Of a stretch of 64,000 bases of DNA, positions 8,498-17,546 are shown one piece after another. Numbering within the stretch: the first letter of the stretch is position 1; each line of letters opens with the position of its first letter. Where the stretch lies: the NCBI RefSeq assembly GCF_003206065.1, contig NZ_PZJQ01000007.1:1-64000 (forward strand). The letters run 5' to 3'. Below the pieces are notes generated by a model. The model ran no database searches and had not been told where the DNA came from. It saw nothing but the letters and a program-made list of their open reading frames with translations. The stretch is from Salinicola halimionae. GTDB taxonomy: Bacteria; Pseudomonadota; Gammaproteobacteria; Pseudomonadales; Halomonadaceae. The translations under genes were made by a program, and so were the position numbers.

Positions 8498-11400
8498 TCA
8501 TCGGCCCATCGTCGGAATGCTCAACGACTTGATTCGGCGTAGATCCGATATTTTCACCCCGCCGAAGTTGCGCACATCGAAGCTCACCGTGCCCATATAG
8601 GTTCGCCAGCTGAATCGCTGCCGGGCACTGTCGATCGGGGTGATACCCGCGCTTTCGATCATGCGCAGAAACCCCCAGCGATTGGGATAATCGAACACGG
8701 TATGCCGGCGCCCATCGCGGTTGATAATGTCCATACGCGCGCCAAATGACTCGCCGCTGCCAGGCCAGGTCAGACGCTCCCAAGACTGGGTGTTGTTGCG
8801 GTAGTGCAGACGCTGACCGTCGATGGTCAGAATGATGTCGGTCAGCCCCGCGGTCGGATTCACCTGCAGCTCGAAGCCGTTGCGTAGATCGGAGAGGCTA
8901 TCGATAACCTGTCCAAGCGCAGTGGCGTCATCGATGCTGTCGAGCATGCGCGGGTCGACCATCGGCGAGCGTTGCCCGCTCCCGGAGCCGGCAAGGTCGC
9001 CGATCTCATCCTGACGGAACTGAGATAGCGCTCCCTGATCCGGGTCGATGAAATACTCCAGATCGCGAACAGAGGCCTCGTTGACCGAATCACTGACCGG
9101 ATAGCGCCCGGCGACCATCTGGTCCCACGGCGTGACGATCTTGTCATCCCAGGCAGCGTTGAGCTGGTTCCTGGCGGGCTCGTTGAGCGCCTGCCAGGTG
9201 TCCTCCACAGGGACTCGGAACAACGGCTCGAGCGCCTTGACCAGCGGCGCACGGGAAGTATCCACACGGGACGCAACAAAGTTGCGCAGCCCGTTGATCT
9301 CGGTCGGTTGACCCGAAAGCGTCGCCATGATCAAAGACTTGCTGCTGCGGCCGACATCCTGCGCGCTACGGACGTTATCGACGCGCACCTTGAGCTGACG
9401 CAGGTCGAGCAGATACTGATTGAGCACAGAATTGTCACTGCCGGTGGCCTCATCCGCAGAGAGCATCCGCGTCACCGGCAGAAAGTGGCGAGTCAGCGCC
9501 CCATCGTTGATCTTCGGCAATGTCGCCAGATCCACCGCAGCGCCGCCATCGCCACTGTCGAAGACGCTCATGGCGCGCCCCCAGAAGCTCTTGTCCTGCG
9601 CTTTACCACTGGCGTGCCCGTCCCCATCATCGGCCTGCGGATCGTCCCAACCGGTGTTGGCCTTGACCGCTTCCAGCACCTGACGCAGCGGCGAACCCTG
9701 CAGATCGCTCAGTTCCGCCAGTCGTACGCTGGCCTGATCGAGGGTGTCGAAATTGGAGACGTGAGTGTTACCGAGGAAGCGTTCCCAAGCGATCGCGTAG
9801 TCGCGCTTGTAACGCGCCATCAACTGGCTGACGAAGCGCGCCTTGGATTGCACGGCATCATCGACGTCCTCGTCGTCCAGCACCCAGTCGGATTCGCGCT
9901 GCAGATCGCCGGATACCGTTTCGATGATCGCCGGCCGCAGATACTCGTCCCATACCTGTCGGGTGTAGAAAGCGGGTACGGCCCGACTGGTATAGAACAG
10001 CCGGCCAGGCATGTCGGGCGCCATTCTGGATAGCGTCAACGGATCGTAGCGCTCCTCGACGTCGAGCTGATAACGCAGGTATTCGCGATCGACCAGACTG
10101 CTATCGATCAAGAAGGCATTGAGCCGGTCGCGGCTGTCGGCGACCAGATTTTCATCCCGCTCGAGCGATGGCGCTGCGCCCTGCTGCAGGTAGTGAACGT
10201 AGAGCGCGGCGTTATCCACGATGCTGTCACGTGACCGGGAGAGTCCTCGCCGGCGAACCGAATCCTGCCACAACCGCGGCAGCGCGGAGGCGACGAAATC
10301 GCCCTGATCCTGATGTGAAGCCGGATCGGTGAGGACGAGATAAAGCTTGAGCGAGGAGTAGCTTCCGATCAGTTGCTCGACATCCTCCTGACTCAGTTGA
10401 GTCAGCATTTCTTCGGAGAGCGACGGGCCCTGCTCACCGGACAGCGTCAGTGTCGACTCGTCACCATTGCTGTCGCCGACGACGCTGCCCAGCTCACTGG
10501 TCCGGTTGCGCAGGCCTTCTTCGAGCTCGGTCTCGGCATTGCTGCGCGCCGAGTACCAAGCATCACGAGCACTGTCGGTGGTTCTCGAACGCAACTCACT
10601 TCGAGCACGGCTACTCAACTCTGACGCACTCGTCGGCACGCTGCCCAACGTCGGGCGCGACGTCGAGCGCTCCTGCAGACGATCCAACGCGCCCTGGCCG
10701 ATAGCCTGACCGCTGTTTCCCACTGCCTGAGCGCCGTCACCGACGGCGGCAGAGCCACCACTCGGTGAACGCGACGGGGCATCGTCGCCCGCCGCGTCAG
10801 TGTCGATCTCCCCGCCCGCCGTCACAAAGCTGCCCAGAGAACGCAACTGACGTGCCAACCGGTTCGCCAGCGGTGCCAGGACGTCTTCCCGCATCAGTGT
10901 GGCCCATGCCTGTTTGAGCGGATCATGCAGCGCCTCACCCTGATAGAGCCCCAGGTCCAGCTTGAGCGGCACGCCGTTCTCCCGATGCCGTTCGATGGCC
11001 GCCAACTGCTGCTCCAGGTCATCGAGCAGCGCCCGGCGCTCGTGCGGTTTGAGCCTGCCGGTACTGTTGCCCGCCGTGACGCTGTCGAGGTTCTGTTGAA
11101 TATGGTCGACCCAAAGCTTGTTGTTGTAGGCGGACCAGCCCTGGGCCGCGATCGCCGCGACACCGAGCACGCCAACAGCACCGATCATTAACGTGGGCAG
11201 CGCGCGTCGATCGCCGCGCTGAGAGTAGTAAAGACTCAGGTTGCGGTCGGGAAAAACCACGTTGCGGAAGGTGTCGGTGATGAAATAGCTCTTCTCGCCG
11301 GTTCGGTTCGTCGGCGCCGAAATCGGGCCCGGTTCGAGAGCGAACTCGGAACGTGTCTGTTCATCCAGCAACGGAGGCAGTGTCGGACCGGTCTGCAACG

Positions 11401-12499
11401 CACTGGTGAAATACATGCCGCGCAAGACTGGCGCCTGCTCACCTTGCTGCTGAATGTCGAACTGTTCGAGAAAATCGCTGAGCACGCCGGAGAGTTCAGC
11501 GAAATAATCCGGGAAGCGCAGCAGCTCGCTGTCGGCGTCACTCCCCTCCTCGATCATGCGCCGATCAACACGTTGACGAAGCGCAGCCACCAGTGTCGGA
11601 AACCGCTGCTGAAATGCCCCCGTCACACCGTTACGACGCAACTCATCCAACGAGAACGTCAGGCCCCAGGGCTGCTGCCGTTCGGTGGCATCCAGCGCCT
11701 CGAAGGTCCGTGTGAATCCGGGCAGCAGATCGGCCTTGCTGAAGAATAGATAGACCGGCGGATTGATACCCAGGCATTGGCGATATTCAGACACGCGGGC
11801 CACCAGCTGCTCGGCCAACGCATGCGCCTCCTGGCGCGACTGTTCGAGCAGTTCAGGCAAACTCACGACCAGCACCAGGCCGTTGATGGCGGGCTTGCGG
11901 CGCTGTTTTCGCAGCGTCTTGAGAAAGTCCGCAAACTCGCTAGCGGGCCGATCTTCAACCAGATAACGTCCGGCAGTATCGACCATCACCGCCTCGCGAC
12001 TGAAGTACCAGTCGCAGTGCTGCGTGCCGCTGATAGATGACAGGTTGCTGCCGCCCGCCATGGTCGCGGAAAGCGAGGAGCGCGTCAGCAGTGACGTCTT
12101 GCCGGAGGCGGCCATGCCGATGACCAGATACCACGGCAGTTCGTAAAGAGAGGCCTTGCCGCCGTCGACTGAGCGTGCCGCCCGCTGCATCGCCATCGCA
12201 TGCTTGAGACGCTCGCTCAGCACCTGGTAGTCACCGGACTCGCTTTCGGCCGCCTCGCGATGGACTTCCAGCTCCACCAGGTTCTCGATATTTCTTTCCG
12301 CACGGATACGGTGGTACTGCCGCATCACCACGACCAGCAGCCAGACCGCCGTGACCAGCGCCATGGCGATGAAAACCAGCTCGCGCTCCTGGGTTACCAA
12401 GGGAAGCAACACGACGCACAACGCCAACCCCATCAACCACAATAAGATGGAGAGCGGCCAGAAGCCTTTCAGCGAGCGCAGGAATCGAAGAAAACGCAT
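8498..12499 (-). CDS. tssM: TssM (IcmF), T6SS membrane-complex protein
   Basis: TssM spans the inner membrane and periplasm and links TssL to the outer-membrane lipoprotein TssJ. The 1333-residue product has two N-terminal helices (about 14-34 and 41-59). A P-loop is at 128-135 (GMAASGKT), then GTQHCDWYF and VMVDTAGRYL, then a third helix near 425-450. The rest is a long periplasmic region, with a Ser/Gly/Ala-rich, low-complexity segment about residues 570-680 and the conserved TssM C-terminal beta domain, which contains RRHTVFDYPNRWGFLRMIE. It follows tssL after 15 bp. The Walker lysine is kept, which is not true of all TssM proteins. Confidence 0.96.
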   Translation of the reverse strand: MRFLRFLRSLKGFWPLSILLWLMGLALCVVLLPLVTQERELVFIAMALVTAVWLLVVVMRQYHRIRAERNIENLVELEVHREAAESESGDYQVLSERLKHAMAMQRAARSVDGGKASLYELPWYLVIGMAASGKTSLLTRSSLSATMAGGSNLSSISGTQHCDWYFSREAVMVDTAGRYLVEDRPASEFADFLKTLRKQRRKPAINGLVLVVSLPELLEQSRQEAHALAEQLVARVSEYRQCLGINPPVYLFFSKADLLPGFTRTFEALDATERQQPWGLTFSLDELRRNGVTGAFQQRFPTLVAALRQRVDRRMIEEGSDADSELLRFPDYFAELSGVLSDFLEQFDIQQQGEQAPVLRGMYFTSALQTGPTLPPLLDEQTRSEFALEPGPISAPTNRTGEKSYFITDTFRNVVFPDRNLSLYYSQRGDRRALPTLMIGAVGVLGVAAIAAQGWSAYNNKLWVDHIQQNLDSVTAGNSTGRLKPHERRALLDDLEQQLAAIERHRENGVPLKLDLGLYQGEALHDPLKQAWATLMREDVLAPLANRLARQLRSLGSFVTAGGEIDTDAAGDDAPSRSPSGGSAAVGDGAQAVGNSGQAIGQGALDRLQERSTSRPTLGSVPTSASELSSRARSELRSRTTDSARDAWYSARSNAETELEEGLRNRTSELGSVVGDSNGDESTLTLSGEQGPSLSEEMLTQLSQEDVEQLIGSYSSLKLYLVLTDPASHQDQGDFVASALPRLWQDSVRRRGLSRSRDSIVDNAALYVHYLQQGAAPSLERDENLVADSRDRLNAFLIDSSLVDREYLRYQLDVEERYDPLTLSRMAPDMPGRLFYTSRAVPAFYTRQVWDEYLRPAIIETVSGDLQRESDWVLDDEDVDDAVQSKARFVSQLMARYKRDYAIAWERFLGNTHVSNFDTLDQASVRLAELSDLQGSPLRQVLEAVKANTGWDDPQADDGDGHASGKAQDKSFWGRAMSVFDSGDGGAAVDLATLPKINDGALTRHFLPVTRMLSADEATGSDNSVLNQYLLDLRQLKVRVDNVRSAQDVGRSSKSLIMATLSGQPTEINGLRNFVASRVDTSRAPLVKALEPLFRVPVEDTWQALNEPARNQLNAAWDDKIVTPWDQMVAGRYPVSDSVNEASVRDLEYFIDPDQGALSQFRQDEIGDLAGSGSGQRSPMVDPRMLDSIDDATALGQVIDSLSDLRNGFELQVNPTAGLTDIILTIDGQRLHYRNNTQSWERLTWPGSGESFGARMDIINRDGRRHTVFDYPNRWGFLRMIESAGITPIDSARQRFSWRTYMGTVSFDVRNFGGVKISDLRRIKSLSIPTMGR

Positions 12500-12514
12500 C
12501 GTTGGGCTCGCTCG

Positions 12515-13228
12515 TCAGCGGGTGGAATGGAAAAGCTGCTGGATCTGTTCGATCAGCGAATCGGTCTCGCTACCCAGCCACCAGCGCAGCCCGCCGTAGA
12601 CGATCAGACAGATCACCACGATGCCGAGCAGATAGACCCACAGCGGAATCTCGTAGCGCAACAGTTGTCCGACCTGGTCCGGCAGTTTCCAGCTCTCGCT
12701 GCGCTCGGCGCTCTGCTGGCGATAACGCGCGATATCCTGTCCCAGGGTGTTGGCGATATAGCGCAACTGGTCGCGATTCTCGAGGCTGTATTTGCCTTCG
12801 AAGCCAAGCGCCAGACACAGGTGATACACCTCCAGCACATCCAGATTGGCGCGCACATCCGAACGCAGACTGTCTAGCCGATCGTAGAAGCCTTCCCCGG
12901 CAAGATGCACACCGAAATAACGGTACTGGAAGGGATGGAGCTCGACGTGCTCGCGGATATTGCCAATGCCGCCTTTGAGCACGCTCTCGTCGAGGAAAGC
13001 ACACAGCGCGTACTGCGCATCCTTCACGGCTGCGGCGCTGTAGTTCTCTGCCCTGGCCTTCTCCTCGAATTCGCGCAACCACTGATCGACCCGTTCGAGA
13101 AAGCGCTCGACACTCTCGGCCTGCTGACCGCGACGTACCATCAGCACCATGGAGATGAAATCGCGGGACAGCGTCTTGAGCGTGCGCGGCTCTGCGATAT
13201 CGGAGGGATGAGCTAGGGCTTCGGTCAT
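12515..13228 (-). CDS. tssL: TssL (DotU/IcmH), inner-membrane T6SS protein without OmpA domain
   Basis: TssL is the cytoplasmic-facing membrane anchor that recruits the baseplate. The 237-residue protein has the all-helical DotU domain, with YALCAFLDESVLKG (about 68-82), FFDRLD-like FYDRLDSLRSD, and LEVYHLCLALGFEGKYSL (about 130-148). It ends with a single transmembrane segment near 190-212 (YLLGIVVICLIVYGGLRWWL). The extended form with a C-terminal peptidoglycan-binding domain is absent. Its ATG overlaps the tssK stop by four bases, so translation is coupled. Confidence 0.95.
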   Translation of the reverse strand: MTEALAHPSDIAEPRTLKTLSRDFISMVLMVRRGQQAESVERFLERVDQWLREFEEKARAENYSAAAVKDAQYALCAFLDESVLKGGIGNIREHVELHPFQYRYFGVHLAGEGFYDRLDSLRSDVRANLDVLEVYHLCLALGFEGKYSLENRDQLRYIANTLGQDIARYRQQSAERSESWKLPDQVGQLLRYEIPLWVYLLGIVVICLIVYGGLRWWLGSETDSLIEQIQQLFHSTR

Positions 13229-14571
13229 TTCATTACCGCCATCAATTCAATGCTGAGATTCTTGAATCCGCTGGGGACGTAAAAGGCGATCGCTTGCGCG
13301 TCCATCATTCGTTCGTATACGGCGCCGTGAGGCTCGAGCGCGAAGTAATGATTATCCAGGCGTACCGGGATTGCGCTGGGCATGCGAGACGCATGGCTCA
13401 AGGTGCCGCCGGGCATGGCGGTGTTCACCACCACTTCGATGTCTTCCGGCGAACCGACCTTGAACGCACGCGGTACCAGTTCGAGGATCTGTGCACCCGG
13501 CATATCGGCGTGAACACTGATATAGAAATCGGCGTCCTTGAGGCGAGCATCGTTGAGCCGCCCCACATAGTAGGAAGGACGCGTCTGCTCGAGTGGAATC
13601 GGGATGTATTGGTTGGGCACGACGATCTCGAGCAGTTCGCGGACGATCCCTTCCAATCTCAGCAACCCCGGCGCCGGATCCCGATGATCGTATTCGGGGA
13701 TATCTCCCAGTTTGTGGGACATCGAGAACGTCATCAGGCTGGCGGCAAGCTCGGCGAGGAAGCGATAAAGCATCTCGGGATGCAGCCGCGGATTGGCTAA
13801 CAGGTGCGCCAATTGCGGGTAAGCACGATTGATGGTGTAAAGCAGCCAGAACAGTGTCACGTCACTGGAGCCGAACTCCGCCACCTGATCAGCGCGTTCG
13901 CGACGGCGGCCGGAAAGCGCCTCGCTGCGCGCCTGCAGCATGCCGATCAGCCGATTGGCGATATCGAATGGCAAAGAGACGGAATCGATGTGCAGCACCG
14001 GAGGCATGAACCGCTCGCCGTCGAGACTGAAGCCCCCGGCGGCATTGCGCTTGAGCAAGGCAATCGGGCAGTGCGTGAAACCATCGAGACTATCCCCCTC
14101 CATCAGCAAGGTGGCATTGAATTCGAGTGTTCCCAGCTCGTTTTCCAGCGACCCTTCATTGAGGTCGGGACGCGTCTCGAAGCGCTGAACGAAGCGACGG
14201 CCACCGTGGCGAGGTGCATCCTGGTCGAGATAGCTGGGCGACCAGGGCTCCAGCGTACGCAGGGCTGCGTAAATCTTGACCTCTCCATTGCGTGCCAGCT
14301 CTTCCAGACTGCGGCCCGGCGGCAACGGATCATGCTGAGGGGCATCGAACAGAGAGCCATCCGGAAACACCAGCTTCAGCCGGGTCAGGCGCAACGTACC
14401 CTGTTCCAGCGCCCCTTCGTCGAAGCTGATCTCCTGCACCCCCCACTGAAACGGGTGCTGCGCCTGACGTGTTTCGGCTAGATGGCGCTGGTGAAACTCA
14501 TCTTGATACTGAAAATGCTGGGGCAGAAGGAACATGCCCTCCGACCACATGATGCGGTTTTGTTTACTCAC
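13225..14571 (-). CDS. tssK: TssK, T6SS baseplate protein
   Basis: TssK joins the baseplate to the TssLM membrane complex. The 448-residue product begins with the family signature IMWSEGMFLLPQHFQYQD, which places the start firmly, and continues with the N-terminal shell domain (EEISFDEG-like GVQEISFDEGALEQGTL). The middle part includes LADQ-type helices and YDHRDPAPGL near residue 300, and the C-terminal domain carries ALEPHGAVYERMMDAQAIAFYVPSGF. Length and motifs match the family. It sits between tssJ (99 bp upstream) and tssL (4-bp overlap). Confidence 0.96.
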   Translation of the reverse strand: MSKQNRIMWSEGMFLLPQHFQYQDEFHQRHLAETRQAQHPFQWGVQEISFDEGALEQGTLRLTRLKLVFPDGSLFDAPQHDPLPPGRSLEELARNGEVKIYAALRTLEPWSPSYLDQDAPRHGGRRFVQRFETRPDLNEGSLENELGTLEFNATLLMEGDSLDGFTHCPIALLKRNAAGGFSLDGERFMPPVLHIDSVSLPFDIANRLIGMLQARSEALSGRRRERADQVAEFGSSDVTLFWLLYTINRAYPQLAHLLANPRLHPEMLYRFLAELAASLMTFSMSHKLGDIPEYDHRDPAPGLLRLEGIVRELLEIVVPNQYIPIPLEQTRPSYYVGRLNDARLKDADFYISVHADMPGAQILELVPRAFKVGSPEDIEVVVNTAMPGGTLSHASRMPSAIPVRLDNHYFALEPHGAVYERMMDAQAIAFYVPSGFKNLSIELMAVMK

Positions 14572-14670
14572 GTCCCTGTCCCCTACCTCTGAATACTGCT
14601 GCCCGCGATGATCGATGGCTGGTGGCCGCCATCTCGTGATGGTCTATGGCCGAATCCACCGCCGGAAGAG

Positions 14671-15216
14671 TCAATTGCCGAGCAGATCGTGGCCACGTAC
14701 CACTTCGACGCGATCTCCAACGAGGTGCAGCTTGACCCCCTCGGAAGCACTCAGAAGTCCATCGTTTCTCAGCTCTTCGGCGTCGAAGATCACATGCCAG
14801 TCATCGCTGACGGTGTTGCGGAAGAAAGCAGCGACACCGACATACTGCGCACTAGGCTTCAGCGTTGCCGTATCGACTTTCTCCTCGCCCGGCAGCAACG
14901 TCACCTCGCGCTGCGCCAACAGACTGTTGCCGAGAATGGACTCCCCGTCGCTCCACAACTGACGCGGCGAAGCGGTGGCAAACGAAGACTGCTCGGTCAA
15001 CTGGTAAATCCTGACGACGACCGACAACGGCTTGCCGTCGGCATCCGGATTGACTGATTCATCGCTATCGATGGTGACGCGCACTCGTTCCTGATTGCCG
15101 AGCAGATCGCCCGCCCAGGTATCCCCCAAGCGATTACCGACGCGATCTGCCACACCGCAACCGGCCAGCAACGCGACCAACAAACCCATTCCCAAAATGC
15201 GTACGGACGCCATCAT
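14671..15216 (-). CDS. tssJ: TssJ, T6SS outer-membrane lipoprotein
   Basis: TssJ is the outer-membrane lipoprotein of the T6SS membrane complex and binds the C-terminal region of TssM. The 181-residue precursor has a short signal peptide ending in a clear lipobox, LLAGC, around residues 16-20. A transthyretin-like domain follows: VRVTIDSDESVNPDADGKPL, then VVRIYQLTEQSSFA, TLLPGEEKVDTATLKPSAQ and VGVAAFFR, all typical of TssJ. Two adjacent ATGs (15216 and 15213) are both possible starts. It is the first gene of the leftward block and starts opposite the NlpE-like gene at 15402. Confidence 0.95.
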   Translation of the reverse strand: MMASVRILGMGLLVALLAGCGVADRVGNRLGDTWAGDLLGNQERVRVTIDSDESVNPDADGKPLSVVVRIYQLTEQSSFATASPRQLWSDGESILGNSLLAQREVTLLPGEEKVDTATLKPSAQYVGVAAFFRNTVSDDWHVIFDAEELRNDGLLSASEGVKLHLVGDRVEVVRGHDLLGN

Positions 15217-15401
15217 TGCCGTCTCATCACTCTTTTATTTAGTCACAAGGAAACCGCGGAGATGAAATCACCGAAAGAAGAGGCGGGATTAAATTATCTC
15301 ACGCGACGCACACCCTACCAGATTTAGTGGCTATAATAAGCGACAGATTTAACATTAGCTTACTCAGAAACATTTATTTACAAAAAGCTTGAGAATGACA
15401 C
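15217..15401. promoter_or_regulatory. Divergent promoter region between tssJ and the NlpE-like gene
   Basis: This 185-bp AT-rich gap lies between two genes that start away from each other and must carry promoters for both the leftward T6SS block and the lipoprotein gene. I could not pick out a confident -35/-10 pair or a named operator. Confidence 0.5.
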
Positions 15402-15884
15402 ATGAAAGCACAGCTCGTTAAATGGATTCCGCTGGCGACTTGCCTACTTTTGAGCGCTTGCGCTTCCGGACCCAATACACAGGTCAACTACATCAAGGCG
15501 ACCGAGCGCTTCGAGGGAACGCTCCCCTGCAGCGGCTGCAACGGCGTCGATACCGACCTGGTACTGCAGCGCGACGCCATCACCGGCGCCCCCGGCGGGT
15601 TCTACCTGCATGAGATCAAAATCGATGCGCCGGGTGGTGAACGCGTCAACACAAGCTGGGGGAATTGGCATAAAAATCAAAATATTAATGATTTAAAAAA
15701 TCAACTTTACGTGCTTAGCCCCGAAGTTGGCGAGACCCGCGTCTATCTCAAGCTGGACAATGGCGATCTACAACCGCTGAACGAACAGGGCATGCCAGCG
15801 ATCGACGAAGATGGTGAGAGCGTCGCACTGCAATTGCTCACGCCGAACCTGTCGACACCAACGGACGCCGACGAGAACAATTGA
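15402..15884 (+). CDS. NlpE-like copper/envelope-stress lipoprotein domain
   Basis: This 160-residue predicted lipoprotein has a signal peptide with the lipobox LSAC at residues 17-20 and then one NlpE N-terminal-like domain. The signs are FEGTLPCSGCNGVDTDLVLQ (about residues 37-56), with the CxxC typical of NlpE, and the later LHEIKID and WGNWHK elements. NlpE in E. coli senses surface contact and feeds the Cpx stress system. Here only the N-terminal domain type is present. It starts the rightward side of the T6SS locus, but is 300 bp from the next gene and may be transcribed alone. A secretion-linked sensing role is only inference. Confidence 0.72.
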   Translation: MKAQLVKWIPLATCLLLSACASGPNTQVNYIKATERFEGTLPCSGCNGVDTDLVLQRDAITGAPGGFYLHEIKIDAPGGERVNTSWGNWHKNQNINDLKNQLYVLSPEVGETRVYLKLDNGDLQPLNEQGMPAIDEDGESVALQLLTPNLSTPTDADENN

Positions 15885-16186
15885 ACCATCAGCCGTGCTA
15901 GAGTAATGGAAACGCATCTTTACAATAAATGTAAGAGATCGCTTACAGCGCGAATGGCAAATCGCTTAACCATATTATAACGACTCTCCGATACAATACT
16001 TTTCAGTTTATGTTATGGCTCTGGCAAGCCGAACGTTAATGTGTTGAGTCTTTTGTCGAGCACGGCACAATGAGCTTCGAACCACAATAAGCCTCGAATA
16101 ACGAGCCGCGAGCTGGCATGGACCAGAATAGACCGACGTTAGTCGAACCAAGCTTCGACGACGTGAAGTCGCACCGGGAATCGATC
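15885..16186 (+). promoter_or_regulatory. Promoter region of the rightward T6SS operon
   Basis: This 302-bp non-coding stretch is AT-rich around 15900-16020. TTGAGT (16044-16049), a 16-bp gap and CACAAT (16066-16071) form a plausible sigma-70 promoter for the operon beginning at 16187. A 16-bp near-palindrome (15931-15946, arms GTAAG and CTTAC around GATC) could be an operator. No sigma-54 element with correct spacing was found. Confidence 0.4.
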
Positions 16187-16942
16187 ATGACGCAGTCCTT
16201 CGACGTTGATAGCTTCATTCGCTCGCGCAAGCAGACGCGAGTGGTATCGGATTTGCTCAAGGCACAGGCGGCAGACTACCTGACGACCTTGGCACCACTG
16301 GTGCGACCCCAACCGTTGTTCGGCGAGTACCTGCAGGGTGCGCCTCGCGGCAGTGGCCGCGAAACCCAGCACCACTTCAAGGAGTTCCGCACGCTGTTCG
16401 ACAAGCACGCGGCGCTACGCCCCTTCAACCTGATGAACGAGCTGGAAGTGCCGCTCAACATCATCAATTCGACGCCCGAGCTGTTCCCGCTGGAGTACGA
16501 CCATGCCCTTCCCGGTGGCAATACCGTACGCGTAACCAGCCCGGCACGCTGGGTGGTGGGCTATTCGTCATTCGATCTGAGCCGCTTTCGCCAGGTGATT
16601 CGCGATCCCAATCGCAGCGGCTCGGAGCTTCATCGCTTCGTCGTGCACTATCTAATGCTGTTTCACTGCTTCAGCCGAGCCGGCGGTCTGGGCCGCCTAT
16701 TCCAAGGACTTCGATTCCCGGTCGGATTTCAGCAGCTCGACGATTTCGGTGAACTCCCCTTCTGCGTGATCAGTTCCCCCGTTGCATCGACCTTGCCATC
16801 CGACGAGGTCATTCGGCATAGCACCGAGATTTCAGGCAGCCGTAGCTTCGAGGAGCTGATCTCCGAAGACGCAATCAATGCCATGCAGGACGACCTGCGC
16901 GAGCAACTGATCAAGGCGGTCAACGCATCGCCATCCGCCTGA
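16187..16942 (+). CDS. Unrecognised protein at the head of the tssB operon
   Basis: This 251-residue protein has no signal peptide or clear membrane segment and I do not recognise its family. I start it at the ATG at 16187, which has GGGAA six bases upstream; an ATG at 16118 would add 23 residues but has poor support. Visible features include a helical N-terminus (RKQTRVVSDLLKAQAADYLT), an aromatic-rich middle with SPARWVVGYSSFDLSRFR (about residues 118-135), and a hydrophobic segment FVVHYLMLFHCFSRAGG near 150-166. It ends 58 bp before tssB, in the same direction, so it probably belongs to the sheath operon and may be a T6SS accessory protein. Confidence 0.7.
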   Translation: MTQSFDVDSFIRSRKQTRVVSDLLKAQAADYLTTLAPLVRPQPLFGEYLQGAPRGSGRETQHHFKEFRTLFDKHAALRPFNLMNELEVPLNIINSTPELFPLEYDHALPGGNTVRVTSPARWVVGYSSFDLSRFRQVIRDPNRSGSELHRFVVHYLMLFHCFSRAGGLGRLFQGLRFPVGFQQLDDFGELPFCVISSPVASTLPSDEVIRHSTEISGSRSFEELISEDAINAMQDDLREQLIKAVNASPSA

Positions 16943-17000
16943 ACACGTATGAGAACTTAGAAACCACAACGCACTCGCCATCTCGAGAGAGGACATTGTC

Positions 17001-17534
17001 ATGGCCAAGAACGAAAGTACTCAACACAAGCTGTCGCGTGTTCGTGCGCCCCGTGTGCATCTGACCTACGACGTCGAGATCGGCGATAGCATCGAGAAGA
17101 AAGAGCTGCCGTTCGTCGTCGGCGTCATGGGCGACTATGCGGGTAACCCGCTCGAGCCACTGCCCCGCCTGAAGGATCGCAAGTTCGTCAACGTCGATCG
17201 CGACAACTTCGACAGCGTGATGAAAGGCGTCAAGCCACGTCTTAGCTATCGCGTCGACAACACGCTGGCCAACGACGGTTCTCAGCTGCCGGTGGAGCTC
17301 AACTTCAAACGCATGGAAGACTTCGAGCCACAGGAAGTCGTGCGTCAGATCGAGCCGCTGCGCAAGCTGCTCGAAGTGCGCAACAAGCTGGCCGACCTGC
17401 GCAACAAGATGGGTGGCAACGACAAGCTCGAAGAGCTGCTGATGGACGTATTGCAGAATACCGACAAGCTTCAGGCGCTGGGCGAAGAGCTGGGACGCGA
17501 AGCCGCTGCCAAACCGCAGCAAGACAAGGAATAA
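17001..17534 (+). CDS. tssB: TssB, T6SS sheath small subunit
   Basis: TssB (VipA) pairs with TssC to form the contractile sheath. The 177-residue product shows RVRAPRVHLTYDVEIGD near the N-terminus, LPFVVGVMGDYAG (about 37-49), KDRKFVNVDRDNFDSVMKG and LNFKRMEDFEPQEVVRQIEP, all diagnostic. The C-terminal helices (KLEELLMDVLQN) include the ClpV-facing region. GAGAGGA precedes the ATG. tssC follows after 12 bp. Confidence 0.97.
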   Translation: MAKNESTQHKLSRVRAPRVHLTYDVEIGDSIEKKELPFVVGVMGDYAGNPLEPLPRLKDRKFVNVDRDNFDSVMKGVKPRLSYRVDNTLANDGSQLPVELNFKRMEDFEPQEVVRQIEPLRKLLEVRNKLADLRNKMGGNDKLEELLMDVLQNTDKLQALGEELGREAAAKPQQDKE

Positions 17535-17546
17535 CAGGAGTCTCCC

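Noticed and set aside
4952-12499. Two IcmF genes as an assembly duplication
   Set aside because: The proteins differ in length, sequence and C-terminal domain, so they are distinct genes.
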